Shown: positions 36,276-46,127, numbered from the stretch's first letter. The stretch is DNA of 64,000 nucleotides from CAYZQH01 sp050300015 (GCA_050300015.1 JBNKWZ010000008.1:124001-188000), one strand, 5' to 3'. The notes: generated by a model from the letters alone, not told the origin. A program made the numbers and translations.

Positions 36276-37175
36276 ATGGCCAATCAATGGCTTTTCGGCT
36301 GGTCATGTCTTTTAATCGCTATGTTTTCGGTGCCCGTTCAGGCAACCGAAGACACTATGATCATACGTCATCTCGGCGCATCTTATTCACCTGCACTTGG
36401 GCGTTACCTGGTGGATGTATTGACTCAAATCTTAGACACCACGGAAGAAGAATATGGGCCCTATCGTCTCGAAGTGATAAAAACGCATTTAACGCGTCGT
36501 AGAGCGGAGGTGGAAACAGAAAAAGGGCAATTGTTGAATGTATTGTTTACTGCCGGTACGCTCAATGAGGGACATCAAAATTCAAACATCGAAAGTTTTG
36601 AGTTACCGTTATTTAATGACCTATTAGGCCTACGTGATCTATTGGTGGTGAAGCCGCTATTTGACTCTCCGCCGGAGTCGCGACAGGATTTTATTCAACC
36701 CGCAGCAGGCTTAGGCAATAGTTGGGACGACGTGGCCATATTTCAAAATAGCCATATTCGTGTGGTAGAGGCGCCAAGGTTTGAAGTACTGTTTTCCATG
36801 CTGGCCAATCGTCGTTTTGATTACTTACCTTTGAGTGTCTTAGAGTCACAAGAAACCCTAAAGGCTAGCAACGTGGACTACCCCCAAATCTCAATAGCCT
36901 CCGGGGCCTACATCTTTTACCCTATGGTGTTTGGGCTCCATGTGAATGTGAGTGAGCCCCGACGCGCCGAGCGGTTTCGGTTGGGGGTTAAGCGTCTAAC
37001 ACCCAAAATGCTGCAAGCTTTATTCGACCAGCATTTTCCAGACTTTGCTTTTGAAAGCAAGACCAACAGCAAGCTTTTTATTGCCCAAAACCCAAGGTTA
37101 TCTGCAACTAAAAATCAATTGATCATCGCTCGGTTCCTCGAGCGGTATGGACATCACTTTGACGTTTTGCAATAA
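36276..37175 (+). CDS. Periplasmic substrate-binding-domain protein of unknown ligand
   Basis: This 299-residue protein starts with a signal peptide (cleavage expected after VQA, residue 23). It then has a two-lobe architecture resembling the amino-acid (family 3) binding proteins of signalling or orphan type. It contains FEVLFSMLANRRFDYLPLSV and IASGAYIFYPMVFGLHVN, typical of gammaproteobacterial orphan SBP-like proteins. There is no ABC permease or ATPase next to it, so a transport role is not supported. AGGAAA precedes ATG 36276. It converges with the RND gene across repeat copy C. Confidence 0.78.
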   Translation: MANQWLFGWSCLLIAMFSVPVQATEDTMIIRHLGASYSPALGRYLVDVLTQILDTTEEEYGPYRLEVIKTHLTRRRAEVETEKGQLLNVLFTAGTLNEGHQNSNIESFELPLFNDLLGLRDLLVVKPLFDSPPESRQDFIQPAAGLGNSWDDVAIFQNSHIRVVEAPRFEVLFSMLANRRFDYLPLSVLESQETLKASNVDYPQISIASGAYIFYPMVFGLHVNVSEPRRAERFRLGVKRLTPKMLQALFDQHFPDFAFESKTNSKLFIAQNPRLSATKNQLIIARFLERYGHHFDVLQ

Positions 37176-37240
37176 GCGCGTTCAATTGACTTTACTTCTG
37201 AGCTCGATGGACCGCCGTGTCAGATCAAAACGTTTCGCTT

Positions 37241-37290
37241 GATGCGGCACAAGGACGTGCCGCCATTGGCCGGAATTTCCGGGCTAATAG
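37241..37290. repeat. Interspersed palindromic repeat, copy C (left-truncated)
   Basis: It retains the core GCGGCAC-AAGGAC-GTGCCGC (37244-37263, perfect stem), a CCGGAAT/TTCCGG hairpin, and the right end GGGCTAATAG. The left CTATTAACCC end is missing. The terminal CTATTAG provides the Tyr and TAG stop of the RND gene on the minus strand. Confidence 0.75.
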
Positions 37291-40200
37291 TGCGATTGCG
37301 CCGCAAACGGTTTTTCTCGTTGGTGAGACTTAAAAATTCGGCGGAGTAACTTACGCATCTGAATTTTAAGACGCGCGCCGCCATAGTAACAACAAGGCAC
37401 CAAAATTAACGTAACCAGTGAGCTGAACATAACCCCAAAGGCCAGTGACAAAACCATGGGTTTTAAAAACTGTGCCTGCAAACTACGTTCGAACATAATT
37501 GGCAATAGCCCTACAAAGGTGGTAATGGACGTTAAAATAATGGGGCGAAAACGGTCTACGCCGGATTGCAGTACGGCGTCTAGGGTGGTGACCCCACGTC
37601 GTTTTAATTCGTTGATGCGTTCCAGTAATACCAAGTTATCGTTGACCACTACGCCCGAGCACGCCAAAAAGCCAAATAGCGAAAACATACTCATGCTGGT
37701 GCCAAATACAGAATGCCCAATTAAGGCGCCAACAAAACCAAAGGGCACCGCCAGCATGACCAATAAAGGTTGAAAAAATGATTTAAAGGCAATGGCGAAT
37801 ATGGCTATTACCAGTACAAATACCTTGAAAAAATCCACCGCAAAATTGTCACCGAACTCAGCTTGAGTTTTTAAGCCCGCATCGGTGGATAATTGAAACC
37901 CCGTGTGCTTGCGTTTCCATTCGGTTTCATAGGAGGCAAACATCTCATCCACAATGGCTTTTGCGTCGAAGTCGTCTTCCACTTCCGCGGTAATGGTAAT
38001 ATTACGCTTTCTATCCACTCGACGAATCACTGCGGCACCCGGAACCAGTTCGAAATCTGCCACGGCACTTAAGGGTACTTCACGACCGTCTTGTGTACGA
38101 ATACGAATGGTATCAAGCGTATCCAACGAGCCGCGTTCGGCGTCGTCGTATCGCACCATGACGCGCACATCTTCGCTGCCACGGGGTATACGTTGAACCT
38201 CTTCACCGTAAAAACCCTGCCGAATTTGGCGGGCCACTTCCCCGAGTGTAAGCCCTAGCGTTTGGCCATAAGGTTTGAGTTTTACCTCCACTTCCGTGCG
38301 TTCAGAATCCAGATTAGTCCGTACATTGGACACCCCTGGATAAGCGGCCAAGGTTTGCATGACGTCATCCATGGCCGCCTGTTGTGCGGCTCGGCGATTG
38401 TCCAAAATATTCAGGTTTAAGGTAATCTCGGGCCCGGGGTCACTCATTTGCGCGCTTAAGGAATAACTTTGAGCCTCTGGCAACGGGCCGATCAAATCGC
38501 GCAACTTGTCACCCACTTCAGCGGCGCTAACATTGCGTTCCTCACTGGGAGTCAAGCCCACAAAAATAGTGGCATTTTGGCCGTTCAAATCGCTGTTGAT
38601 TTCGCGAATAAAGGGTTGATTTTGATTTTTGGCTAATAGATCTGGATCTTTAGTAATAATGTCAATTTTTTCAAGCACGTGGTCCGAAATTTTTTGAACC
38701 TGGTTATACGCGGTGCCTTCGGAAAACCCTAGCCGGATCATAATTTGCTCTTGTGGCACATTGGGGAAAAATGACATGGCGATCCATCCGTTTTTCACAT
38801 AGACCACAGCAATCAAAAACACAAAGGCAAAACCGATTAAAGTACTACCTTTGCGCTTCAAACACTTATCTAAAAACGGCTGATAGCGATATTTGGCAAA
38901 ATGCACCATATGACCAGAGAACCAGTTGCGGGTGCGCTCCAGTGCACGCGACAAGGGGTTTTGGGCTTTTTTTTCTGGTTTTAGATGTGACAAATGAGAT
39001 GGCAGTATGAGTATGGATTCCACTAGAGAGAAGCACAGGCACAACATCACCACATAAAAAATCGACAAGGTATATACCCGCATCTCTGCGGGGACATCGA
39101 TCATGGGTAAAAAGAAAATAATGGTACTAATGACAGCCAAAAACACAGGCTTGAGTACCGATTGAGTGCCGTTGATGGCGGCAAGCCTACCGGTTTCACC
39201 GCGTTGCTGATGCCGATAAATGCTTTCACCCACAATAATCGCATCATCTACTACAATGCCGAGTACCATTAAAAATGCAAACATCGACAACATATTGATG
39301 GACACATTCAAAAACGGCAACAACCATAAGGCGCCGGCAAAAGCAGTGGCAATGCCAGCCACTACCCAAAATGCCAGTAGGGGCCTTAAAAATAGCATTA
39401 AAATAATAAAGACCAGTACCAGGCCACTCAGGGCGTTGTCTTTTAATAAATTAAAACGGCTGTCAAAAATACTTTTGGCTTCAAAATTAATTTTGAAGGT
39501 CATGCCTTCGGGCAAAAGTTTTTGAAACTCCTCCACATACTGTCGCGCTGCGGCAGTGCCTTCAAACAATTGTGGGTCATCGCTCATTTTCACTTCGATG
39601 TTGACGCCGGGTTTTCCGTTCATAGTAAAGTCAATGTATTGCTCGGCAAAACCATCGTGAATGCTGGCGATATCCCCCAAGGTCAATTGGCTGCCATCGG
39701 GATTGCTACGCACCACGATGTTGGCAAAATCGTCTTCCGTAAAGGCTTGCTCCCGGGTCTGAATTTGGATGTCACCGTCTTTAGATTTTATCGCACCGGC
39801 GGGTACATTCACGGAGGATTGTGCGATGGCGTTCGCCACCTCTTGAAAACTCAAATGGTAACGTTGCAAATCCATCTCTGAGACTTCAATACTCATCTCG
39901 TCATTTTTAATACCCGTTAAGCGCACGGTGGAAACGCCTTCGAGCAAAGACATTTCATCCCGTATTTGGTAGGCCCAGGCTTTAATTTGTTTGGGGTCGG
40001 CATCTCCATACAGCGCCATCCAAAGTAAAAAGCGCCTAATAATTTGTTGGCGAATAATGGGGCGCTCGGCGGAAGTGGGGAAAGTGATAATGGCGTCCAC
40101 CCGGGTTTTCACATCGCTAATTAGCTTATTGACGTCGTAGCCTTCAACCACTTGTAGGTTGACGGTACCGAAGCCCTGGCGAGACTCGGAAGTGATTTGA

Positions 40201-40436
40201 AAAATACCGGGCAAATCGGCAATGGTTTCTTCAATGCGCACCACAATTTGCTGCTCCACCTCCGTGGATGCGGCACCTGGGTACGCCATGGAAATGGTTA
40301 CAACATTGTTAATATGGGTAGGGAAGGCTTCCTTTTTAACATTTTGGGCTCCCATGATGCCGAATGCCAACATGGCAATCATTAACAAATTGGCAGCGAT
40401 GGGGTTGTCGACAAACCACTCAACAATACGCTTCAT
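37284..40436 (-). CDS. RND efflux transporter, inner-membrane permease subunit (AcrB/HAE1 type)
   Basis: This 1050-residue proton antiporter starts MKRIVEWFVDNPIAANLLM. It has twelve expected membrane helices in two repeats, with large periplasmic loops after helices 1 and 7. The proton-relay aspartates are in GIVVDDAIIVGE (about 396-407). It lies 11 bases downstream of its membrane-fusion partner. No outer-membrane TolC-like gene is adjacent. The substrate range is unknown. The stop codon is contributed by repeat copy C. Confidence 0.94.
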   Translation of the reverse strand: MKRIVEWFVDNPIAANLLMIAMLAFGIMGAQNVKKEAFPTHINNVVTISMAYPGAASTEVEQQIVVRIEETIADLPGIFQITSESRQGFGTVNLQVVEGYDVNKLISDVKTRVDAIITFPTSAERPIIRQQIIRRFLLWMALYGDADPKQIKAWAYQIRDEMSLLEGVSTVRLTGIKNDEMSIEVSEMDLQRYHLSFQEVANAIAQSSVNVPAGAIKSKDGDIQIQTREQAFTEDDFANIVVRSNPDGSQLTLGDIASIHDGFAEQYIDFTMNGKPGVNIEVKMSDDPQLFEGTAAARQYVEEFQKLLPEGMTFKINFEAKSIFDSRFNLLKDNALSGLVLVFIILMLFLRPLLAFWVVAGIATAFAGALWLLPFLNVSINMLSMFAFLMVLGIVVDDAIIVGESIYRHQQRGETGRLAAINGTQSVLKPVFLAVISTIIFFLPMIDVPAEMRVYTLSIFYVVMLCLCFSLVESILILPSHLSHLKPEKKAQNPLSRALERTRNWFSGHMVHFAKYRYQPFLDKCLKRKGSTLIGFAFVFLIAVVYVKNGWIAMSFFPNVPQEQIMIRLGFSEGTAYNQVQKISDHVLEKIDIITKDPDLLAKNQNQPFIREINSDLNGQNATIFVGLTPSEERNVSAAEVGDKLRDLIGPLPEAQSYSLSAQMSDPGPEITLNLNILDNRRAAQQAAMDDVMQTLAAYPGVSNVRTNLDSERTEVEVKLKPYGQTLGLTLGEVARQIRQGFYGEEVQRIPRGSEDVRVMVRYDDAERGSLDTLDTIRIRTQDGREVPLSAVADFELVPGAAVIRRVDRKRNITITAEVEDDFDAKAIVDEMFASYETEWKRKHTGFQLSTDAGLKTQAEFGDNFAVDFFKVFVLVIAIFAIAFKSFFQPLLVMLAVPFGFVGALIGHSVFGTSMSMFSLFGFLACSGVVVNDNLVLLERINELKRRGVTTLDAVLQSGVDRFRPIILTSITTFVGLLPIMFERSLQAQFLKPMVLSLAFGVMFSSLVTLILVPCCYYGGARLKIQMRKLLRRIFKSHQREKPFAAQSHY

Positions 40437-40447
40437 GTGTGACCCTC

Positions 40448-41614
40448 TTATTGTTGTGTGTCGGCGGTGCTGCGGGTTTCTATTATTGGCTCGATCAAAG
40501 TGCCGGCAGGCGTAAAGGCATGTTTTTCAAGCGTGAATCGAGTATTGTCGGGAAGGTCAGCCTTCGCCCAAAGGGTCTCATCGGTTTTAGACAACACATC
40601 CACTTTAACCGGCTTGATACTGCTGCTGTCATCTAGGGTTAACAGAATATTACGTTGGTATAAGGCGCTTTTGGGAAGTACCCAAACATCTGCCAGGGGC
40701 TTACCTTCAATTTCAGCCTCCACAAAAAGACCGGGTATTAACGGAACATCTCCGGCAAAGGGGTCTTTCACCTCCACCACTGCGTAATACATACGGCTTT
40801 GTTGGTCCACAAAAGCGTCCGCGCGTACCAAGGCTCCTACCCATTGGTGCGCTTGGCCTGCCACGGTACCGCGCAGAGTCACCTGAGGCATAGAGCTTCT
40901 GTTTTGGGCAAGCAGCGGAAGTTCCACTAAGGCCGCTTGGCGCTCGGTTAAGGGTAGGCGTACCTCTACCACCTGGGAGTCAAATACCTGCCCGAGCGAT
41001 GCGCCGCGCGACACAAACTGGCCGAGGTCGGCGCGGGCAGTGTGCACGCGCCCGTCAAAGGGCAACTTGATGCGCGTGCGTTCGAGGTTGAGTTCGGCCG
41101 TTTGCAATTCTGCTTGGGCCGCAGCCACCTCGGCTTTGGCGGCCGCCAATTGAGGTTTACGCATAAACAAGTCGTTGGCGGCGCTGTTACCCAAATCACG
41201 CCACTCGCGTTTGGCTTGACGGTTTAAACCCTGTTCTTCGGCTAAACGCCTCTCAGCCTCTGCCAATTGGGCTTGGGCACGGAGAAGTGCGGCTTGGTAA
41301 TCACTGTCGTCAATTTGTAACAGGGTTTCACCGGCTTTAAAAAAGCCACCTTCATTAAATTGCTCGGAGACAGCCACAATTTCGCCGGTGACCTGGGCGA
41401 CCAAATCGATATGGCGTTTGGGCGTCACGCTGCCTTGAGCGGTGACATTCAAGCGTGCAGTCTGAGGACTTGCCTCAATGACTTTCACCGCCACGTGGGT
41501 GGGTACGGCTTCAGTCGGGTTGGCTTCGGGTTTGGGTTTGGCCACCACCAAAACCACGATTGTGAAAGAACCCACTAATAAAATGGCCAGTGGTAAAACC
41601 ATGCGCTTGAGCAT
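40448..41614 (-). CDS. RND efflux periplasmic adaptor (membrane fusion protein)
   Basis: This 388-residue HlyD/AcrA-type adaptor has an N-terminal anchor (residues 4-24), a lipoyl half-motif (GEIVAVSEQFNEGGFFKAGE), an alpha-helical hairpin rich in Ala/Gln/Glu (about 100-165), a second lipoyl half (RIKLPFDGRVHTARADLGQFVSRG), and a beta-barrel. I set the start at ATG 41614, where GGGGA lies about seven bases upstream. The longer frame to 41674 adds a non-conserved 20 residues. Operon partner of the permease at 37284. Confidence 0.92.
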   Translation of the reverse strand: MLKRMVLPLAILLVGSFTIVVLVVAKPKPEANPTEAVPTHVAVKVIEASPQTARLNVTAQGSVTPKRHIDLVAQVTGEIVAVSEQFNEGGFFKAGETLLQIDDSDYQAALLRAQAQLAEAERRLAEEQGLNRQAKREWRDLGNSAANDLFMRKPQLAAAKAEVAAAQAELQTAELNLERTRIKLPFDGRVHTARADLGQFVSRGASLGQVFDSQVVEVRLPLTERQAALVELPLLAQNRSSMPQVTLRGTVAGQAHQWVGALVRADAFVDQQSRMYYAVVEVKDPFAGDVPLIPGLFVEAEIEGKPLADVWVLPKSALYQRNILLTLDDSSSIKPVKVDVLSKTDETLWAKADLPDNTRFTLEKHAFTPAGTLIEPIIETRSTADTQQ

Positions 41615-41703
41615 ATGCAATTCCCCGAAAATCAATATGACATCCTTTTTGCAATGCCAAGTGATGTGATGCAAAGAAGTATAACTTTAGGGCTTATTTG
41701 TAG

Positions 41704-41721
41704 ATTGGTAAGGCTACCAAT
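41704..41721. promoter_or_regulatory. Palindrome ATTGGTA-4-TACCAAT upstream of the RND operon
   Basis: A perfect seven-base inverted repeat lies 90 bases upstream of the adaptor start and 46 bases past the end of the ABC permease gene. No T run follows on either strand, so an operator is more likely than a terminator. The minus-strand TATACT (41684-41689) may be the -10 of the RND operon. Confidence 0.35.
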
Positions 41722-41766
41722 GACGCCAAAAATTTCATTATAAGCATCATCGTTCGTCGTGCCACT

Positions 41767-42873
41767 TTAATCCAAGGTTTTCTTAAAGCGCAAGGAGGCA
41801 AGGGCTAGGCCTAGAACGGTAAAGCCGATCAGCCAAAGGGCGTCGTTTACCAAGATGGATAGCTCGGCACCGCGCAACACTACCGCTCGAATCATACGCA
41901 TAAAATGGGTAGCTGGCAGTGCTTCGGCAATAACTTGTGCAGCAAAGGGCATGGCATCAAAAGGGAACATAAAGCCGCTCAACAAAATTGAAGGCAGTAA
42001 TACGAATACGGTCATTTGCATGGCTTGCAGTTGGGTTTTAGCAAGCGTCGAGATCACCAGCCCAATGGCCAAACTTGCTGCGATAAACAATAGTGTGGCC
42101 AAGTAAATTTGGTGGATGGCGCCATTAATGGGCACGTCAAATACGCTGTATCCCAGCACCAATATCAACGTCATTTGCAATAAGCCTATGGCAATGTAGG
42201 GCAGTATCTTGCCCAGCATGAGTTCAATTGGACGAATGGGCGTGGTGATCAACAGTTCTAAATTGCCGCGTTCACGTTCACGCACAATGGCCGTTGATGT
42301 GAATAAAATCATGGTCATAGTCAAGATGGTGCCAATTAAACCCGGCACAATGTTCACCGCGGCACGGCGTGTGGGGTTAAAAAACAACGCCACTTCAAAG
42401 GTCGGTGGAGGGGCATGGCGCGCGAGCGTCGGGTCAATCAATACCTGGGACAGCGGCATGGTACGAAGCGGCAACAGAGCAGCACTGATCATGGTGTCCG
42501 AGCCATCCACTATCCACTGCCCCAGCGGCCTTTGCTGCACAATGCGTTGTGCCAAGTCCTCCGGTAATACCAGAGCCGCGCGCACTTCACCGCGCACGAT
42601 AGCCGCTTCTGCCGCTCGTGGCGTGGGGTAGTGTTGAGTCACCTCCACCACCTGAGTGGCCTCCAGGGCTTCTACAATTAACCGCGCGGCGGTGTGCTGA
42701 CTCATATCCACCACGGCCACAGGTATACCACGCACTTCAGTATTAATGGCGTAACCAAACAACAGCAGTTGAATGATGGGAATCATCACCACCATGCCAA
42801 AGGTCATGCGGTCGCGGCGCAACTGCCGAAACTCTTTGATCACAATGGCAAATACTCGACCCAACGCTTTCAT
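41767..42873 (-). CDS. ABC-2 type transporter permease
   Basis: This 368-residue permease begins MKALGRVFAIVIKEFRQLRR. It has one N-terminal helix, a large extracytoplasmic region (about 50-165), then a cluster of five hydrophobic helices and the family motif ERERGNLELLITTPIRPIEL. I start it at ATG 42873, overlapping the ATPase TGA (ATGA). The longer frame to 42948 reads back into the ATPase gene. It completes an MFP-ATPase-permease export operon similar to YhhJ or YbhS systems, with a single permease. Confidence 0.9.
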   Translation of the reverse strand: MKALGRVFAIVIKEFRQLRRDRMTFGMVVMIPIIQLLLFGYAINTEVRGIPVAVVDMSQHTAARLIVEALEATQVVEVTQHYPTPRAAEAAIVRGEVRAALVLPEDLAQRIVQQRPLGQWIVDGSDTMISAALLPLRTMPLSQVLIDPTLARHAPPPTFEVALFFNPTRRAAVNIVPGLIGTILTMTMILFTSTAIVRERERGNLELLITTPIRPIELMLGKILPYIAIGLLQMTLILVLGYSVFDVPINGAIHQIYLATLLFIAASLAIGLVISTLAKTQLQAMQMTVFVLLPSILLSGFMFPFDAMPFAAQVIAEALPATHFMRMIRAVVLRGAELSILVNDALWLIGFTVLGLALASLRFKKTLD

Positions 42874-43805
42874 CGGTGACCCCGAGGTTTGTGGCGCTCG
42901 GTCACTTTCACAAATACGTCTTCCAAACTGGGGTTGGCGGGGCGGCATTCGGTGTTTAAACCTTTGAGTTTATCGTTCACCCAGGCCACAGGATGAGAGA
43001 GTTGATCACTCACCAACACGCGTAACCGCAACCCTTGCTGGGCCAGTGAACGAACCTCCGGTGCGCCACTGAGGGACTGTTTAACCGGTCGCATATCGGG
43101 CGCGTCCACCTCAACCACTTGTGCGCCAAGCGATTGCATAAGGGTTCGTGGCTCGCCTTCCGCGCAGAGTTCGCCTTCGGCCAAAATGGCCAGGCGATGG
43201 CAGCGTTCGGCCTCGTCCATATAGTGGGTTGACACCAAAATGGTGGTGCCCTGATCACAAAGATCAAACAGCTTTTCCCAAAACTGGCGACGGTTTTCGG
43301 GGTCTACTGCCGAGGTTGGTTCATCCAAAAATAAGATGTTGGGTTTGTGTAAAGTGGCTGCGGCAAGGGCGAGCCGCTGTTTTTGACCTCCACTCAAACT
43401 GCCGGACTGTTGCCTTTGCCGTGAATTGAGTTGGTAGGTATCGAGAAGTTCGGGAATGCGGGTGCTGAGGTAAGTGTTGTCGAGGCCATAGATGGCACCC
43501 AAAAAACGCAAGTTTTCAAAAACGGTTAAATCTTCATACAGGGAAAACTTTTGTGTCATATACCCCATGCGCAGGCGCAAGGCTTCTGCTTCCTTGGGCA
43601 GGGTATGGCCCAGTACCTCCACCTCGCCAGCGGTGGGAATGAGCAAGCCGCACAACATACGAATGGTGGTGGACTTACCACAGCCATTGGGACCCAAAAA
43701 CCCGTAAATCGTACCTTTGTCCACTGATAGGTCGAGGCCATTGACCGCTTTTAGTGTGCCAAATACACGTGTGAGCCCTCGAGCCTTGATGGCGATTGTA
43801 CTCAT
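42870..43805 (-). CDS. ABC transporter ATP-binding protein
   Basis: This is the nucleotide-binding subunit of the same exporter. Walker A GPNGCGKST is at residues 38-46, the signature LSGGQKQR near 138, Walker B ILFLDEPTSAVDP, and the switch His in STHYMDEAERC. The C-terminal extension (about 235-311) is typical of the CcmA/YbhF drug-export class. It overlaps both neighbours by four bases, which indicates tight translational coupling. Confidence 0.94.
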   Translation of the reverse strand: MSTIAIKARGLTRVFGTLKAVNGLDLSVDKGTIYGFLGPNGCGKSTTIRMLCGLLIPTAGEVEVLGHTLPKEAEALRLRMGYMTQKFSLYEDLTVFENLRFLGAIYGLDNTYLSTRIPELLDTYQLNSRQRQQSGSLSGGQKQRLALAAATLHKPNILFLDEPTSAVDPENRRQFWEKLFDLCDQGTTILVSTHYMDEAERCHRLAILAEGELCAEGEPRTLMQSLGAQVVEVDAPDMRPVKQSLSGAPEVRSLAQQGLRLRVLVSDQLSHPVAWVNDKLKGLNTECRPANPSLEDVFVKVTERHKPRGHR

Positions 43806-44752
43806 GGGGATTCACTTAAAGTGGCTTGTACGGGTACCCCGACAGGCAGTGATTGATCACCGGGTAGGTTGATTTCTGCAAGGTACATTAGGCGCGCCCG
43901 ATCCCGTTCGTTGAGTGCGTAATAGGGGGTAAAGGCCGGTTCGAGCGAAATCCATCGCACTTTTCCATGAAGGGGCTCCGCCATACCATCCATGGTCACG
44001 ATCATTTCTGTGCCAACTGTGACTTTCGCGCGCCATGCCTCGGGTATGTAAACGCGGGCGTAAGCATTGGTGTCGGTCAGTAATACGGCCACAGCGGTAC
44101 CGCTGGCGACGCGCTCGCCCTCGTTCCAGGGTAAAGCATCCAAATACCCTGTGCGAGTGGCCGTAATACTCAGGTCATTCAAGGCCAGTTTTTCCAATTC
44201 CCATTGGGCCTTGGCGGCCTTAAATTGCGCTTCAGCTTGGTCTAATGTTTCTTTGCGGGTGCCATTGGTAAGCGCCAGTAAGTGCTTTTCGGCGGACTTT
44301 AATGCTGCGTTGGCCGAATCGCGCGCGGCCAGAGCTTGGTCTAATGCGCTGGCCGCGCTCAAGTGTTTGTCTTGCAGCTCTTTGGCGCGGGTGTAGTTTT
44401 TCTCGGCCACTTTCACCTCGGCCTGGGCGCCTTCCACACTCGCTTTAGCGGCATCGATATCTTCTTCGCGGGCGCCGTTTTTCAACTGATCCCACTGAGC
44501 CTTGGCGCTTTCCATTTCGGCTTTGGCTTTGGAGACCTTGGCCATTTGGCGACGATCGTCCAGTTGTACCAGCAGGGTTCCTGCAGTGACCGTTTGACCT
44601 TCTTTTATGGGCAACGCGGTTATCACTTCATTGGCAGTGGCTTTCAGTACCACACGATCGCGCTCGAGGGTACCCAGCGCCTGATGAAGGGAGGTATCTT
44701 TACAGCCGCAAAGGGCGGCCAGCAATAAGGAGATCAATAGGCGCCAGAGCAT
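43802..44752 (-). CDS. HlyD-family membrane fusion lipoprotein
   Basis: This 316-residue adaptor has a lipobox LCGC (Cys17), lipoyl-type flanks (ITALPIKEGQTVTAGTLLVQLD and ALPWNEGERVASGTAVAVLL) and a long coiled-coil hairpin (about 68-165) rich in Ala, Lys and Glu. It starts the three-gene ABC export operon and overlaps the ATPase by four bases. The lipid anchor places it at the periplasmic face of the inner membrane. The exported substrate is not evident. Confidence 0.9.
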   Translation of the reverse strand: MLWRLLISLLLAALCGCKDTSLHQALGTLERDRVVLKATANEVITALPIKEGQTVTAGTLLVQLDDRRQMAKVSKAKAEMESAKAQWDQLKNGAREEDIDAAKASVEGAQAEVKVAEKNYTRAKELQDKHLSAASALDQALAARDSANAALKSAEKHLLALTNGTRKETLDQAEAQFKAAKAQWELEKLALNDLSITATRTGYLDALPWNEGERVASGTAVAVLLTDTNAYARVYIPEAWRAKVTVGTEMIVTMDGMAEPLHGKVRWISLEPAFTPYYALNERDRARLMYLAEINLPGDQSLPVGVPVQATLSESP

Positions 44753-44881
44753 ACGAGCCTCGCTTTCGATGTCTTAGGGTTTCCCTGTGAACCAGGGATT
44801 GTTTCTTATTGGGCTAGGTGATGCAATCATGGGGAAGTTTCGTTAATGACATGGTACGCCAATGTGCGAAGGAGATTAACG

Positions 44882-45076
44882 ATGAATTTGTTAGATAGCC
44901 AGAAATTGCAGTGCCCTTATTGTGGTGAACCCATTGAAGTGGTGGTGGATTATACCGCTGTTGATGACGATTGGATTGAAGATTGTAGTGTGTGCTGCCG
45001 TCCAATGGAGCTAACGACATTCGAAGTGGCCTTGGGTGAATGGGTCGTAACAGCCAAGCGTGAGGATGAGGTTTAA
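44882..45076 (+). CDS. CPXCG-motif cysteine-rich protein
   Basis: This 64-residue acidic protein has a zinc-ribbon-like pair: CPYC at residues 11-14 and CSVC at 35-38, followed by CRPM. The start at ATG 44882 is preceded by AAGGAG at a good distance. The longer frame to 44846 is rejected. It matches the small CPXCG-motif family (PF14255) found widely in gammaproteobacteria with no known role. It is divergent from the ABC export operon and 63 bases before the DUF2914 gene. Confidence 0.85.
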   Translation: MNLLDSQKLQCPYCGEPIEVVVDYTAVDDDWIEDCSVCCRPMELTTFEVALGEWVVTAKREDEV

Positions 45077-45139
45077 TGGCGCACGGGCCGGCGCTTTCGG
45101 TTAACATAGACGGCTTTTCAAATTCGGCTTAACAAGTTT

Positions 45140-46126
45140 ATGTCCAAAAAAACCACGATTCGGATCCAGCTGCAACCTAAAGCTCATAGTTCGCCAGCGC
45201 CACAGGCTTCTGCTCAGGAGTGGGAAATTTTGTGGGGTCGAATTTTTGGAGCGGGCGCCCTATTGGTGGGTTTAGTGGTTGCGGTCGCTTGGGGCATGCA
45301 TCGGTTTGGCGCGGAGCCTGTTCCTCAAGGTGCTGAGGCTCTGCATACCGTAACACCCGTGGAGATCGCTGTCCCGTTAGACAACCGTGTGGCAGAAACC
45401 GGCATGAACCCTATTCAGGCGACTGACGAGCAAGTATCTGGCGCCTTTGCAACTGTAGAGGCTGAGGTAAAAGCGCAAATCCAGGCGTCGCAAGTAGATC
45501 AGCCGTTGGCCCAGGTGCAAAAGGCGCAACCGATAAAGAACGCTGCGTTGATTGATGGCACACCGTCAACGGCAGTGGCATCAACACCCACCGGTGAAAG
45601 CAATGGGCCAAAGTCACCAAAGGTTGCAACCGAAGCAGCTGCAGTCAGTTCTCAGCCCGAAGAGCCCAACAAAAACCTCAACCGCGCTGCACAACTGGCA
45701 CCAACCCTGGCGCAAGTGAGTGAGTTGCCTCAAGCGGTAAAAAGCGTTCGCGTGATGCAAGCTTCCAATGGTGTTGCCGAAGTGGCCATCTTGTCGCCCA
45801 AAATTAATTCTGCAGTCGTGAGTGATGAACGTGTTCAGCGTGAGCCCGGTAGGGCGTTGCCAAAAACGTTACGCATGGGCGCGTCTGATTTATTAACGGT
45901 CTATTTCTTTACCGACTATCGCAATTTACAGGGCCAATGGGTATACCACGATTGGTATCTGAACGGGAAGAGAATGGCACGGGTAAAATCACGCCCTCAC
46001 AAGCAAAACTTCAGCGCCTATTCCAGCAAATACATTGACCGCCATATGACCGGTGACTGGCAGGTGAAGGTGGTGGATGAAAATAACCAGTTGTTGGCGC
46101 GAACAGGGTTTGAAGTGCTTCCCTAA
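45140..46126 (+). CDS. DUF2914 domain-containing membrane protein
   Basis: This 328-residue protein has a basic cytoplasmic N-terminus, one membrane helix (about 33-53), a long low-complexity Ala/Val/Gln/Pro-rich linker (60-220), and a C-terminal DUF2914 domain (about 235-326; VYFFTDYRNLQGQWVYHDWY, SSKYIDRHMTGDWQVKVVDE). The domain is presumably periplasmic. DUF2914 has no established function. It ends two bases before repeat copy D. Confidence 0.87.
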   Translation: MSKKTTIRIQLQPKAHSSPAPQASAQEWEILWGRIFGAGALLVGLVVAVAWGMHRFGAEPVPQGAEALHTVTPVEIAVPLDNRVAETGMNPIQATDEQVSGAFATVEAEVKAQIQASQVDQPLAQVQKAQPIKNAALIDGTPSTAVASTPTGESNGPKSPKVATEAAAVSSQPEEPNKNLNRAAQLAPTLAQVSELPQAVKSVRVMQASNGVAEVAILSPKINSAVVSDERVQREPGRALPKTLRMGASDLLTVYFFTDYRNLQGQWVYHDWYLNGKRMARVKSRPHKQNFSAYSSKYIDRHMTGDWQVKVVDENNQLLARTGFEVLP

Positions 46127-46127
46127 T

